Shown piece after piece: positions 44,106 to 52,671 of a stretch of DNA of 64,000 nucleotides (its first letter is position 1; every line of letters begins with the position of its first letter). A model generated the notes under the pieces. It was not told the origin of the DNA. It saw only the letters and a program-made list of their open reading frames with translations, and searched no databases. Where the stretch lies: the NCBI RefSeq assembly GCF_003432075.1, contig NZ_QWBU01000006.1, positions 62,001 to 126,000 of the forward strand, in the 5' to 3' direction. Made by a program: the position numbers and the translations under genes. This DNA comes from Shinella sp. WSJ-2 (GTDB taxonomy: Bacteria > Pseudomonadota > Alphaproteobacteria > Rhizobiales > Rhizobiaceae).

Positions 44106-44894
44106 ATGCGCCATCTTTCCACCTGGCTTGCCGCGCTCTACGCCGGCCTCATCTATCTCTTCATCTTCCTGCCTGTCGTCGTGCTGGTGTTGTTCTCCTT
44201 TCAGGATGGCTCCTTGCCGGTGCCGCCGCTGAACGGGCTCACACTGCGCTGGTACGAGGCAATTTTCTCCGACGGCAAGCTGATGGCCGCGCTCGGCAAT
44301 TCGCTGCTCGTCGCGTTAATTTCCTCCGCGGTCGCCTGCGTGCTCGGCTTCCTTGCGGCCTATGCCTTCGCCCGCTACACGCTGCCAGCGTCCGGCCTGT
44401 TGCGCGGCCTGATCGTCGCGCCGATGACGGTCAGCACGCTGATCATCGGGCTTGGCCTGCTCTCCATCCTCAACATCACCGGCCTGCGCCTGTCGCTCGT
44501 CACCGTCGGCATCGGCCATGTCGTGATCAACCTGCCGCTCTGCTTTGCCATCATCTATGCCTCGATGGGCGGGCATCAGGTGAATATCGAGCGGGCGGCG
44601 CGCGATCTCGGCGCTCGGGATTGGCAGGTCATGCTGCTCGTCACGGCGCCCATGCTGCTGCCGTCGATCCTCGCTGCCTTTTTCCTCTCCGTCACCTTCA
44701 GCTGGGACGAGTTCATCGTCGCCTTCCTGCTGTCGCGCTTCGACGTGACGCTGCCGGTCGAGATCTGGAGCATGCTGCGCTCCGGCCTCGACCCCAAGAC
44801 GAATGCCATCGGCAGCGTCGTCTTCCTCATCTCCATCGCGTTCCTCGTCGTGATGGAATTCACCGTCTTCCGCAAAACCGGGAAATCCTCATGA
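44106..44894 (+). CDS. ABC importer permease, PotC-like (system 4)
   Basis: A 262-residue permease, six membrane segments, first LAALYAGLIYLFIFLPVVVLVLF, then QDGSLPVPPLNGLTLRWYEA as in PotC-type proteins. The EAA loop is NIERAARDLGARDWQVMLLVTAPMLLPS. Its stop overlaps the ATPase start (ATGA). SWDEFIVAFLLSRFDVTLPVEIW is typical of the family. Confidence 0.86.
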   Translation: MRHLSTWLAALYAGLIYLFIFLPVVVLVLFSFQDGSLPVPPLNGLTLRWYEAIFSDGKLMAALGNSLLVALISSAVACVLGFLAAYAFARYTLPASGLLRGLIVAPMTVSTLIIGLGLLSILNITGLRLSLVTVGIGHVVINLPLCFAIIYASMGGHQVNIERAARDLGARDWQVMLLVTAPMLLPSILAAFFLSVTFSWDEFIVAFLLSRFDVTLPVEIWSMLRSGLDPKTNAIGSVVFLISIAFLVVMEFTVFRKTGKSS

Positions 44895-45970
44895 CCGCCG
44901 ACGTTTCCATTCGCAACGCCACCAAGGTCTTCGGTTCGTTCCGGGCGCTCGACGATGTCTCGCTCGATATCGCCGCCGGCGAGTTCATCGTTCTGCTCGG
45001 CCCCTCCGGCTGCGGCAAGACCACCCTGCTCTCCATTCTCGGCGGCTTCATCGAGCCGACTTCGGGCACGATTTCCATCGGCGGTGAGGACATGACCCAT
45101 GTCTCGCCGGCCAGACGCCCGACGACGACGATGTTCCAAGATTATGCGCTCTTCCCGCATATGTGCCTGCGCGACAATGTCGGCTTCGGTCTCCGCATGC
45201 GCGGCATGGGCAAGGCCGAGCGCTTCGAGAAGGCATTCTCCTATCTCGATCTCGTCGGCCTCAGGGCGTCATCGGCCAAGAAGCCGCATGAACTTTCCGG
45301 CGGCCAGCGGCAGCGCGTGGCGCTCGCCCGCGCGCTCGCTGTCGATCCGCATGTGCTGTTGCTCGACGAGCCGCTCGGTGCGCTCGATCTCAAGCTGCGC
45401 AGGCAGATGCAGGATGAGCTGAAGGCGATCCAGAAGCGCGTCGGCACGACCTTCGTGCACGTCACGCACGACCAGGAAGAGGCGATGGCGATCGCCGACC
45501 GCATCGTCGTAATGAACAAGGGGCGCATCGAGGATGTCGGCACGCCGGCCTCGATCTACATGCGCCCGCGTTCGCTTTTCTCCGCCGGCTTCATGGGCGA
45601 GGCCAATTTCCTGCCGGCCAAGGTGCGCGGTGCCTCCGGCAGTGAAGCCGAGGTGGAAACCGCGCTTGGCCGCGTGGCGCTGCCCGCCTCCGCCTTCGTT
45701 TCCGGTTCGCCTGCCGTCGGCAAGGACGTCACGCTCTGCATCCGCCCGGAGCATTTCCGCAACGCCAATGCCGATGTCCCCACGGTCTCGCTCGGTCGTG
45801 GCCGCATCACCGGCAGCGCCTTCTTCGGCACGCATCACCGCTGCCACCTCGCAGCGGGTGATGCAGTGCTGACAGCCCATCTTCCCCAGACCGACACTCC
45901 GCAAACCGGCGCCGAGCTCGACCTTCGCTTGAAGGCCGATAGCATCGTCGTGCTTCAGGAAGGAGTATAG
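44891..45970 (+). CDS. ABC importer ATPase, PotA-like (system 4)
   Basis: A 359-residue ATPase. Walker [11 protein letters not shown]-loop MFQDYALFPHM, signature LSGGQRQR, Walker B LLLDEP and H-loop THDQEEA are intact, and a TOBE domain follows. ATG 44891 overlaps the permease stop by four bases; the longer in-frame extension runs through the permease gene and is rejected. The stop is four bases before the MBL gene start, so importer and hydrolase are coupled. Confidence 0.88.
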   Translation: MTADVSIRNATKVFGSFRALDDVSLDIAAGEFIVLLGPSGCGKTTLLSILGGFIEPTSGTISIGGEDMTHVSPARRPTTTMFQDYALFPHMCLRDNVGFGLRMRGMGKAERFEKAFSYLDLVGLRASSAKKPHELSGGQRQRVALARALAVDPHVLLLDEPLGALDLKLRRQMQDELKAIQKRVGTTFVHVTHDQEEAMAIADRIVVMNKGRIEDVGTPASIYMRPRSLFSAGFMGEANFLPAKVRGASGSEAEVETALGRVALPASAFVSGSPAVGKDVTLCIRPEHFRNANADVPTVSLGRGRITGSAFFGTHHRCHLAAGDAVLTAHLPQTDTPQTGAELDLRLKADSIVVLQEGV

Positions 45971-45974
45971 GTTG

Positions 45975-46703
45975 ATGCAGCGCATCCGCCCGGAAGACTG
46001 GTACAGCGTGCGTCGTCTCGGCGACGACGTCACCTCCATCAGCGAGCCCTATATCCAGGAATTCTACCGCTGCAACATCTGGCATGTGCGCGGGCGCGAC
46101 CGCGATATGCTGGTCGACAGCGGCATGGGTGTCGTGTCGCTGCGGGAATGGGTGCCGCTGGTGACGGAGCGCGAGCTGATCGCGGTGGCAAGCCACACCC
46201 ATTTCGACCATATCGGCTGCCATCACGAATTCGAATGCCGCGCCGTGCATTCGGCCGAGGCCGATCTTCTCGCCCATCCGACACGCGAAAACACCCTGGC
46301 CGATCCCTATGTCACTGACGAGATCTTCGACGCGCTGCCGCCGGAACCCTATTGCTCGAAATGTTACGCCGTGAAAAAGGCGCCGGCGACGCGTATCCTC
46401 GAAGACGGTGACGTCATCGACCTCGGCGACCGGCATTTCGAGGTTATCCACACGCCGGGCCACTCCCCAGGGGGTATTGCGCTCTATGAGAAGGCATCGG
46501 AAATTCTGTTCTCGGGCGACATCGTCTATGACGGTCCGCTGATCGAGGACACCTATCATTCCGATGGGAAAGACTACATCGCCTCGATGGAGCGGCTCAT
46601 GACCCTGCCGGTGCGGCTGGTGCATGGCGGCCATTTTCCAAGTTTCAGCGGCGAACGCTACCGCCAGCTCATCAAGGGCTGGCTCGACGAAAAACAGAAG
46701 TGA
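45975..46703 (+). CDS. Metallo-beta-lactamase-fold hydrolase
   Basis: A 242-residue MBL-fold enzyme with the zinc motif HTHFDHIG (near residues 73-80), HTPGHSPGGIALY and the metal-bridging Asp in LFSGDIVYDG. It probably hydrolyses an ester, thioester or lactone or acts as a lyase; the substrate is unknown. AGGAG precedes, and TTG 45972 one codon earlier is an alternative start. It stands between the importer ATPase and an aldehyde dehydrogenase, which suggests action on an intermediate of the imported compound. Confidence 0.78.
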   Translation: MQRIRPEDWYSVRRLGDDVTSISEPYIQEFYRCNIWHVRGRDRDMLVDSGMGVVSLREWVPLVTERELIAVASHTHFDHIGCHHEFECRAVHSAEADLLAHPTRENTLADPYVTDEIFDALPPEPYCSKCYAVKKAPATRILEDGDVIDLGDRHFEVIHTPGHSPGGIALYEKASEILFSGDIVYDGPLIEDTYHSDGKDYIASMERLMTLPVRLVHGGHFPSFSGERYRQLIKGWLDEKQK

Positions 46704-46715
46704 CGGGAGAAAAGC

Positions 46716-48149
46716 ATGCTCGACAAGCGCAAATTCTACATCGACGGCCAGTGGGTCGACCCGCTGAAGCCCAATGATCTCGCGGTGATCAACCCGGCGA
46801 CGGAAAAGCCGATCGCGGTCATTACCATGGGCACGGCTGCCGACATCGACCGCGCCGTCGCCGCCGCCAAGAAGGCCTTTGTGACCTATGGTCAGACGAG
46901 TGTCGAGGAGCGCCTTGCCCTGCTCGAAAAGCTGCTCGAGATCTACAAGCGCCGCTATGACGAGATGGCCCGCACCATCACGCTGGAACTCGGCGCACCC
47001 ATCACAATGAGCACCGAGCAGCAGGCCGATGTCGGCGTCGGCCACCTCCAGGGCTTCATCGACGCGCTGAAGCGCCTGAAGACCCGCGACGTGCTGCCGA
47101 ATGGCGACGTCGTGCGCCGCGAGCCGATCGGTGTGTGCGGCCTCATCACGCCGTGGAACTGGCCGATCAACCAGATCGTGCTTAAGGTCGTGCCGGCGCT
47201 CGCTACCGGCTCGACGTGCATCCTGAAGCCCTCCGAGTTTACGCCGCTGAACGCCATGCTCTATGCCGAGATGGTGCATGAGGCCGGCTTCCCGGCGGGC
47301 ACGTTCAACCTCGTCAACGGCGACGGCATCGAATGCGGCGCGACACTCTCCAAGCACAAGGACGTCGACATGATGTCGTTTACCGGCTCCACGCGCGCCG
47401 GCATCGCCGTCAGCAAGGATGCGGCCGAGACGGTCAAGCGCGTAACGCTGGAACTCGGCGGCAAGTCGCCGAACCTCGTCTTCGCCGATGCGGATCTGGA
47501 AGACCGCGTCGCCGGCACGATCCGCGAATGCTTCAACAATTCCGGCCAGTCCTGCGACGCGCCGACCCGCATGCTTGTCGAGCGCTCCGCCTATGACAAG
47601 GTCGTCGCCATCGCCGAGCGCGTCGGCAAGGAAGCGACCGTTGGCAATCCGGAACAGGAGGGCACGCATATCGGCCCGCTCGTCTCGCACATCCAATTCG
47701 GCCGCGTGCAGGCGCTGATCGAAGCCGGTGTTGCCGAAGGTGCGCGCCTTCTCGTCGGCGGTCCCGGCAAGCCTGATGGTTTCGAGACCGGCTATTTCGT
47801 CAAGCCGACGATCTTCGCCGACGTCAACAACGACATGCGCATCGCCCGTGAAGAGGTGTTCGGCCCGGTTCTCGCCATCATTCCCTTCGACACCGAGGAG
47901 GAAGCGATCGCGATCGCCAACGACACGGCCTACGGTCTTGCCGCTTATCTCCAGACCGGCAACCCGGAGCGGGCCGAGCGCGTCGCCGCCCGCCTGCGCG
48001 CCGGCATGGTGCACATCAACGGTGGCCCACACCGTTACGGCAGCCCCTTCGGCGGCTACAAACAGTCTGGTAACGGCCGCGAAGGCGGCATGTTCGGCCT
48101 CGAGGACTTCCTCGAAGTGAAGACGATCCACCGCCCCGACGCGGCTTGA
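46716..48149 (+). CDS. Aldehyde dehydrogenase (NAD(P)+-dependent)
   Basis: A 477-residue aldehyde dehydrogenase. Catalytic Cys280 lies in NSGQSCDAPTR and the general-base Glu in TLELGGKSPN; TPWNWPINQ and TGSTRAG are cofactor motifs. The sequence is nearest the broad group that includes betaine-aldehyde and aminobutyraldehyde enzymes. It is the last gene of importer system 4, followed by a clear terminator, and probably oxidises an aldehyde from the imported amine. The exact aldehyde is not readable. Confidence 0.85.
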   Translation: MLDKRKFYIDGQWVDPLKPNDLAVINPATEKPIAVITMGTAADIDRAVAAAKKAFVTYGQTSVEERLALLEKLLEIYKRRYDEMARTITLELGAPITMSTEQQADVGVGHLQGFIDALKRLKTRDVLPNGDVVRREPIGVCGLITPWNWPINQIVLKVVPALATGSTCILKPSEFTPLNAMLYAEMVHEAGFPAGTFNLVNGDGIECGATLSKHKDVDMMSFTGSTRAGIAVSKDAAETVKRVTLELGGKSPNLVFADADLEDRVAGTIRECFNNSGQSCDAPTRMLVERSAYDKVVAIAERVGKEATVGNPEQEGTHIGPLVSHIQFGRVQALIEAGVAEGARLLVGGPGKPDGFETGYFVKPTIFADVNNDMRIAREEVFGPVLAIIPFDTEEEAIAIANDTAYGLAAYLQTGNPERAERVAARLRAGMVHINGGPHRYGSPFGGYKQSGNGREGGMFGLEDFLEVKTIHRPDAA

Positions 48150-48167
48150 CCGTCAACGCGAGACTGG

Positions 48168-48197
48168 AAGGCGGCGCTCGAAATGGCGCCGCCTTTT
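48168..48197 (+). terminator. Rho-independent terminator after the aldehyde dehydrogenase gene
   Basis: AAGGCGGCGC (48168-48177) pairs with GCGCCGCCTT (48186-48195) around eight bases and runs into TTTT. It closes the importer-MBL-dehydrogenase operon. Confidence 0.8.
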
Positions 48198-48280
48198 GCA
48201 TCTGTCCAAAAAAATTCGCTTAAATGAGCGGGCGCCGTCTGGCTCCGGACGACGCGGTCTGATAGCCCCCAGCTTTCGCG

Positions 48281-49177
48281 ATGAACGGACGGCTACCCGT
48301 GTCCCAGATTTCCTCCTCCTCCCAGACCCGCCTTGCCGTTGCCGCGCTTCTCCTCGGCGGCATCGCCATCGGCGCATCGCCGATCTTCGTGCGGCTCTCG
48401 GAGGTCGGTCCGCTGGCAACGGCATTCTGGCGCGTCTCGCTTGCCATCCTGCCGTTTATCCTGATGTCCCGTCTAGGCAAACAGGCGGACGAACAGCCCT
48501 CCGGCCTCCGCGACTATGTCGTTCTGCTGCTGCCGGGCGTGTTCCTCGCCATCGATCTCGTCGCCTGGCATCTTGCCTTGCATATGACCTCCGTTGCCAA
48601 CGCCACGCTGCTCGCCAATATGGCGCCGGTCTTCGTGACGCTCGGCTCCTGGCTGTTCTTCCGTGCCCGCATCACGCCGATCTTCCTGGCGGGGCTTGGG
48701 CTTGCCCTCGTCGGGATCGTCGTACTGAAGGGCGGCCCCAGGGCGATTGGCGGCGGGCAATTGGCGGGTGACGCGACGGCGATTACTGCCGCCTTCTTCT
48801 ATGCCTGCTACATGCTGGCGCTCGGGCATGTCCGCGCACGATTCTCCGCACCGCGCATTCTGGTCTGGACGACCGTTTCCGCCGCCGTCTGCATGCTGCC
48901 CATCGCCTTTGCCTTCGAAGGCGGTCTGGTGCCGTTGACGCTGTTCGGCTGGGCGATGGTCGTCGGCCTTGCCATGATAAGCCATGTCGGCGGTCAGGGG
49001 CTTTTCACCTACGCTCTTGCCCACCTGCCGACTGCCTTTTCCGCGCTGACGCTGTTGATGGCGCCTGTCGTCGCCGCCCTTCTCGCCTGGATCGTGTTGT
49101 CGGAGCCTATCGGCATGATGCAGGCCGTGGGCGGCCTGATCGTGTTGGCTGGCATTCTCGTCGCCCGCCGCGGCTGA
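48281..49177 (+). CDS. EamA/DMT-family transporter
   Basis: A 298-residue inner-membrane carrier with about ten hydrophobic segments in two EamA repeats. The first starts LAVAALLLGGIAIGASPIFVRLSE, and typical family residues appear in ANATLLANMAPVFVTLG and ALTLLMAPVVAALLAWIVLSEP. Likely exports amino acids or other small metabolites. No good ribosome-binding site precedes ATG 48281; GTG 48299 is possible. A second, different EamA gene follows 107 bp later. Confidence 0.8.
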   Translation: MNGRLPVSQISSSSQTRLAVAALLLGGIAIGASPIFVRLSEVGPLATAFWRVSLAILPFILMSRLGKQADEQPSGLRDYVVLLLPGVFLAIDLVAWHLALHMTSVANATLLANMAPVFVTLGSWLFFRARITPIFLAGLGLALVGIVVLKGGPRAIGGGQLAGDATAITAAFFYACYMLALGHVRARFSAPRILVWTTVSAAVCMLPIAFAFEGGLVPLTLFGWAMVVGLAMISHVGGQGLFTYALAHLPTAFSALTLLMAPVVAALLAWIVLSEPIGMMQAVGGLIVLAGILVARRG

Positions 49178-49284
49178 CGGCGCGACATGATTGCACTGCG
49201 TTGATGCAGCGATCAAAATTGCTGACTGGATCACTTGTGCCGAATGTGTCACAGCCGCAGCATCCCAAGACCAGAGTGCCTGAT

Positions 49285-50184
49285 ATGACCGACATCGCCG
49301 CCCCCTCCTCCGTCACCGGCACTGCGCGTCTCGGGGTGTTGCTCATGTTGCTCGGCATGATCATGTTCTCGCTGAACGACGTACTCGGAAAATGGCTGGT
49401 CGCGACCTATTCCGTCGGCCAGTTGATGCTGATCCGTAGCATTGCGGCTCTCATCGTGCTCGCACCGTTCTTCTGGCGCGTCGGCTTTCGGCGCCTCGTG
49501 GAGGTCGAACGACCGAAACTCCACCTCCTTCGCTCGTTTCTCTTCGCCTTCGAGGCCTCCGGCTTCTATTTCGCCGTCGCCTATATGCCGCTCGCCGATG
49601 CCATGACCTACTGGCTTGCCGCGCCCATCTATGTCGCGGCGATGTCGCCGTTGCTGCTGGGCGAAAAGGTCGGCTGGCGGCGCTGGACGGCGATCATCGT
49701 CGGTTTCATTGGTGTTGTGATCGCTCTTGAGCCGTCGAAAGACACATTCACGCTGCCTGCCCTGATCGCCATCGCCGGCAGTCTTGCCTTTAGCCTCGCC
49801 ATGGTGCTCGGCCGCTCCTTGCGCGCCGCCCCCGATACGACGCTGGTCTTCTGGCAGGTGGCGGGTGCGGCAATCTTTTCCGGCATCTGGTGCCTTGCCG
49901 ACCCCGCGGGCTGGGCGCCGGTGCGCAGCATCGATTTCGGACTGCTGAGCCTGCTCGGCATCGTGGCGATGAGCGCGCATATGCTGGTCAACCGCTCGCT
50001 GAAGCTGGCGGATGCCGCGACCGTCGTGCCCTTGCAATATACGCTGCTGCTCTGGGCGGTGCTGTTCGGCTGGCTGTTCTTCGGCGACGCGCCGCGCCCG
50101 GCCATGCTGGTCGGCGCGGGCTTCATCGTCGCGTCAGGTCTGTTCATTTTCTTCCGCGAACAGCAGATCAAGCGGCGGACTTAA
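49285..50184 (+). CDS. EamA/DMT-family transporter (RhaT/YdcZ-like superfamily)
   Basis: A 299-residue carrier with ten predicted membrane segments, first GVLLMLLGMIMFSLNDVLGKWL. Repeat-end motifs are YMPLADAMTYWLAAPIYVAAMSPLLLGEKVGWRRW and AATVVPLQYTLLLWAVLFGWLFFGD. MTDIAAP at 49285 is taken as the start because the upstream residues are not hydrophobic or conserved-looking. It is only distantly like the preceding EamA gene, so the pair is not a recent duplication. Confidence 0.8.
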   Translation: MTDIAAPSSVTGTARLGVLLMLLGMIMFSLNDVLGKWLVATYSVGQLMLIRSIAALIVLAPFFWRVGFRRLVEVERPKLHLLRSFLFAFEASGFYFAVAYMPLADAMTYWLAAPIYVAAMSPLLLGEKVGWRRWTAIIVGFIGVVIALEPSKDTFTLPALIAIAGSLAFSLAMVLGRSLRAAPDTTLVFWQVAGAAIFSGIWCLADPAGWAPVRSIDFGLLSLLGIVAMSAHMLVNRSLKLADAATVVPLQYTLLLWAVLFGWLFFGDAPRPAMLVGAGFIVASGLFIFFREQQIKRRT

Positions 50185-50236
50185 GCTTGACGCAATTCCG
50201 GACGCAAAACCGCTCCACACTTTTGCTGGAATTGCT

Positions 50237-51052
50237 TCAGAACGTCGGCGGCGTGTTGATCCAGATAAGCACCGTCTCACCGTTATGTCGGTTGCGCCAG
50301 GCGTGGCGGCGGGCGCTTTCGAAATAGAGGCTGTCGCCGGGACCGAGGTCGTGGAATTCATGGCCATCAAGCACCAGCTCTATGCGGCCCGAGAGCACAT
50401 GCACGAACTCTTCGCCCTCGTGCCGGTAGTCGCCGTCCGAGGATGCACCGGGCGCCAGCACGAAGCGATGGCAATCCATCATGTTGCGTCCGTCGGCCAG
50501 CACCTGCACGGTAACGCCGGGCGAGGTCTCGGGCCAGAGTTTCCATTCCCCTGCGCGCACGACGGAGCGGTTGTCGTTCTCTTCCTCGCCGGAGAGCTTG
50601 GAGACGGTCGTGCCATAATATTCGGCGAGATCGTGCAGCACGCGGAAGGTTACGCCCTGCGAGGTGCGCTCGAAGGTCGAGAGAACGGAGGTTGCGATAC
50701 CGATGTCGCCAGCGACCTGCTCCAGCGTCTTGCCGGCATCGTGCCGCAGGCTGCGCAGCTTGCGGCCGACGCCCTGCGGCGCATCCCCCTCGGGTGCATG
50801 CGTATCGACGGAGGGATCTTCCGCATCGAGAGCCTCGCGGATGGCGGCCGGGTTCAGGCCCCGTTCCGTGCGATACCAGGCGATACGCTTCAGCCGGGCG
50901 ACGTCGTCGCCGCTATATTGCCGATGGCCGGTCTCCGAGCGTCCAGGCACGACCAGCCCCTGCGTCTCCCAGAGCCGCAGCGTCGAGGCCGAAACCCCGG
51001 CAAGCCGCGCGGCTTCCGCCACCTTGTAGTGCACCGGTTCCGCAGAACCCAT
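50237..51052 (-). CDS. MerR-XRE-cupin three-domain regulator
   Basis: A 271-residue regulator with two DNA-binding domains. Residues about 7-75 are a MerR-type helix-turn-helix (KVAEAARLAGVSASTLRLWE, TGHRQYSGDDVARL). Residues about 92-150 are an XRE domain (GRKLRSLRHDAGKTLEQVA, IATSVLSTFERTSQG). The rest is a cupin sensor (HEGEEFVHVLSGRIELVLDG, LGPGDSLYFES). It is divergent from gabT, and the gap has two 17-bp direct repeats. It probably controls GABA catabolism; the effector is unknown. The frame extends upstream over gabT, but homology begins at MGSAEP. Confidence 0.8.
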   Translation of the reverse strand: MGSAEPVHYKVAEAARLAGVSASTLRLWETQGLVVPGRSETGHRQYSGDDVARLKRIAWYRTERGLNPAAIREALDAEDPSVDTHAPEGDAPQGVGRKLRSLRHDAGKTLEQVAGDIGIATSVLSTFERTSQGVTFRVLHDLAEYYGTTVSKLSGEEENDNRSVVRAGEWKLWPETSPGVTVQVLADGRNMMDCHRFVLAPGASSDGDYRHEGEEFVHVLSGRIELVLDGHEFHDLGPGDSLYFESARRHAWRNRHNGETVLIWINTPPTF

Positions 51053-51155
51053 CGCGCCAATCCCTGATTCTGTATATGGTTCGCTTATAGCATTCGGGCG
51101 GCCATGCACGGCCCGAAAAACCGTCGCATTGCCCGCGTAAAATCCGTATTGCATT

Positions 51156-51205
51156 CTTGCAGAAAAAATGTAGGAATTCCACTCGAGACTTGCAGAAAAA
51201 ATGTA
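51156..51205. promoter_or_regulatory. Tandem 17-bp direct repeats upstream of gabT
   Basis: CTTGCAGAAAAAATGTA occurs identically at 51156-51172 and 51189-51205, 33 bp apart, close to three helical turns. Both lie in the gap between the MerR-XRE-cupin regulator gene and gabT. Exact tandem sites on one DNA face are typical of an operator bound by two dimers. Confidence 0.7.
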
Positions 51206-51298
51206 AGTTATCGCAATTCCAGCAAAAGCGCACAGCGGTTCTGCGGTCGGGATTGCTTTGGACCAGATCAACGAAGCCTCCAGATTCAGGATAGCGCC

Positions 51299-52576
51299 AT
51301 GACCGCCACGCCCCTTACCGATCGCAAGAACGCCGCCATCTCGCGCGGCGTAGGCATGACCACGCAGATCTACGCCGACCGTGCGGAGAATGCGGAAATC
51401 TGGGACAAGGAAGGCAACCGCTACATCGACTTCGCCGCCGGTATTGCCGTCGTCAACACCGGCCACCGCCATCCGCGCGTCATTGAAGCCGTCAAGAAGC
51501 AGCTCGACCGTTTCACCCACACCTGCCACCAGGTCGTGCCCTACGAGAACTATGTCGAGCTCGCCGAGCGCCTGAACACCATCACCCCCGGCAATTTCGC
51601 CAAGAAGACGATCTTCGTCACGACCGGTGCCGAAGCCGTTGAAAATGCCGTGAAGATCGCCCGCGCCGCCACCGGCCGCCAGGCCGTCATCGCCTTCTCG
51701 GGCGGCTTCCACGGTCGTACCTTCATGGGCATGGCGCTGACCGGCAAGGTCGTTCCCTACAAGGTCGGTTTCGGCGCCATGCCGGGTGACGTCTTCCACG
51801 TGCCCTTCCCGGTCGAAACCCAGGGCACGACCGTCGAGCAGTCGATCAACGTGCTGAAGAAGCTCTTCGCCGCCGATGTCGATCCGAACCGTGTCGCTGC
51901 GATCATCATCGAGCCGGTCCAGGGTGAAGGCGGCTTCCTGCCGGTCCCGGTTAGCCTGATGAAGGCCCTGCGCGAGATCTGCGACCAGCACGGCATTCTG
52001 CTGATCGCCGACGAAGTGCAGACCGGCTTTGCCCGTACCGGCAAGCTGTTCGCCATGGAGCACTACGGCATCGCGGCTGACCTGATGACCATGGCCAAGG
52101 GCCTGGGCGGCGGTTTCCCGATCGCGGCCGTCACCGGCCGCGCCGAAATCATGGATGCACCCGGCCCCGGTGGCCTCGGCGGCACCTATGCCGGCAGCCC
52201 GATCGGCGTTGCGGCGGCCCATGCCGTTCTCGACGTCATTAAGGATGAAGATCTCTGCAACCGTGCGGAAAACCTCGGCGCCCGCCTCAAGCAGCGCCTT
52301 GCCTCGCTGCAGGACAAGGTTCCCGAAATCATCGACATTCGCGGTCCGGGCTTCATGAACGCTGTCGAGTTCAACGACGTTACGACGAAGCAGCCGAGCG
52401 CCGATTTCGCCAACAAGGTGCGCCTGAAGGCTCTCGAAAAGGGCCTGATCCTGCTGACCTGCGGCGTGCACGGCAACGTCATCCGCTTCCTCGCCCCGAT
52501 CACCATCCAGGACGAGGTTTTCGCCGAGGCGCTCGACATTCTCGAAGCCGCAATGATCGAAGCCCGCGCCGCCTGA
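51299..52576 (+). CDS. gabT: 4-aminobutyrate aminotransferase
   Basis: A 425-residue class III aminotransferase that moves the amino group of GABA to 2-oxoglutarate, giving succinic semialdehyde and glutamate. The cofactor lysine is in TMAKGLGGGFP, with DEVQTGFARTG and EPVQGEGGF nearby and GAEAVENAVKIARAATGR in the small domain. ATG 51299 is used; in-frame upstream sequence covers the repeats. It is followed after 95 bp by the succinate-semialdehyde dehydrogenase gene, an ordinary gabTD pair. Length and motifs match GabT. Confidence 0.9.
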   Translation: MTATPLTDRKNAAISRGVGMTTQIYADRAENAEIWDKEGNRYIDFAAGIAVVNTGHRHPRVIEAVKKQLDRFTHTCHQVVPYENYVELAERLNTITPGNFAKKTIFVTTGAEAVENAVKIARAATGRQAVIAFSGGFHGRTFMGMALTGKVVPYKVGFGAMPGDVFHVPFPVETQGTTVEQSINVLKKLFAADVDPNRVAAIIIEPVQGEGGFLPVPVSLMKALREICDQHGILLIADEVQTGFARTGKLFAMEHYGIAADLMTMAKGLGGGFPIAAVTGRAEIMDAPGPGGLGGTYAGSPIGVAAAHAVLDVIKDEDLCNRAENLGARLKQRLASLQDKVPEIIDIRGPGFMNAVEFNDVTTKQPSADFANKVRLKALEKGLILLTCGVHGNVIRFLAPITIQDEVFAEALDILEAAMIEARAA

Positions 52577-52671
52577 TCGGCGACGCAAACGACTGAACCA
52601 AATCTCCCAAGACGGCACCCGGGGCATTTGCTCCGGGTGAACGACCGTTTGTGTCCGAAAGGAATGAAAGC

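Noticed and set aside
45807-48131. Minus-strand open frame of over 700 codons opposite the MBL hydrolase and aldehyde dehydrogenase genes
   Set aside because: It mirrors two well-recognised plus-strand genes and has no motifs; such antisense frames are usual at this GC content.
51053-52627. Upstream extension of the MerR-XRE-cupin frame over gabT
   Set aside because: Sequence upstream of base 51052 is the antisense of gabT and intergenic repeats; MerR homology starts at MGSAEP.
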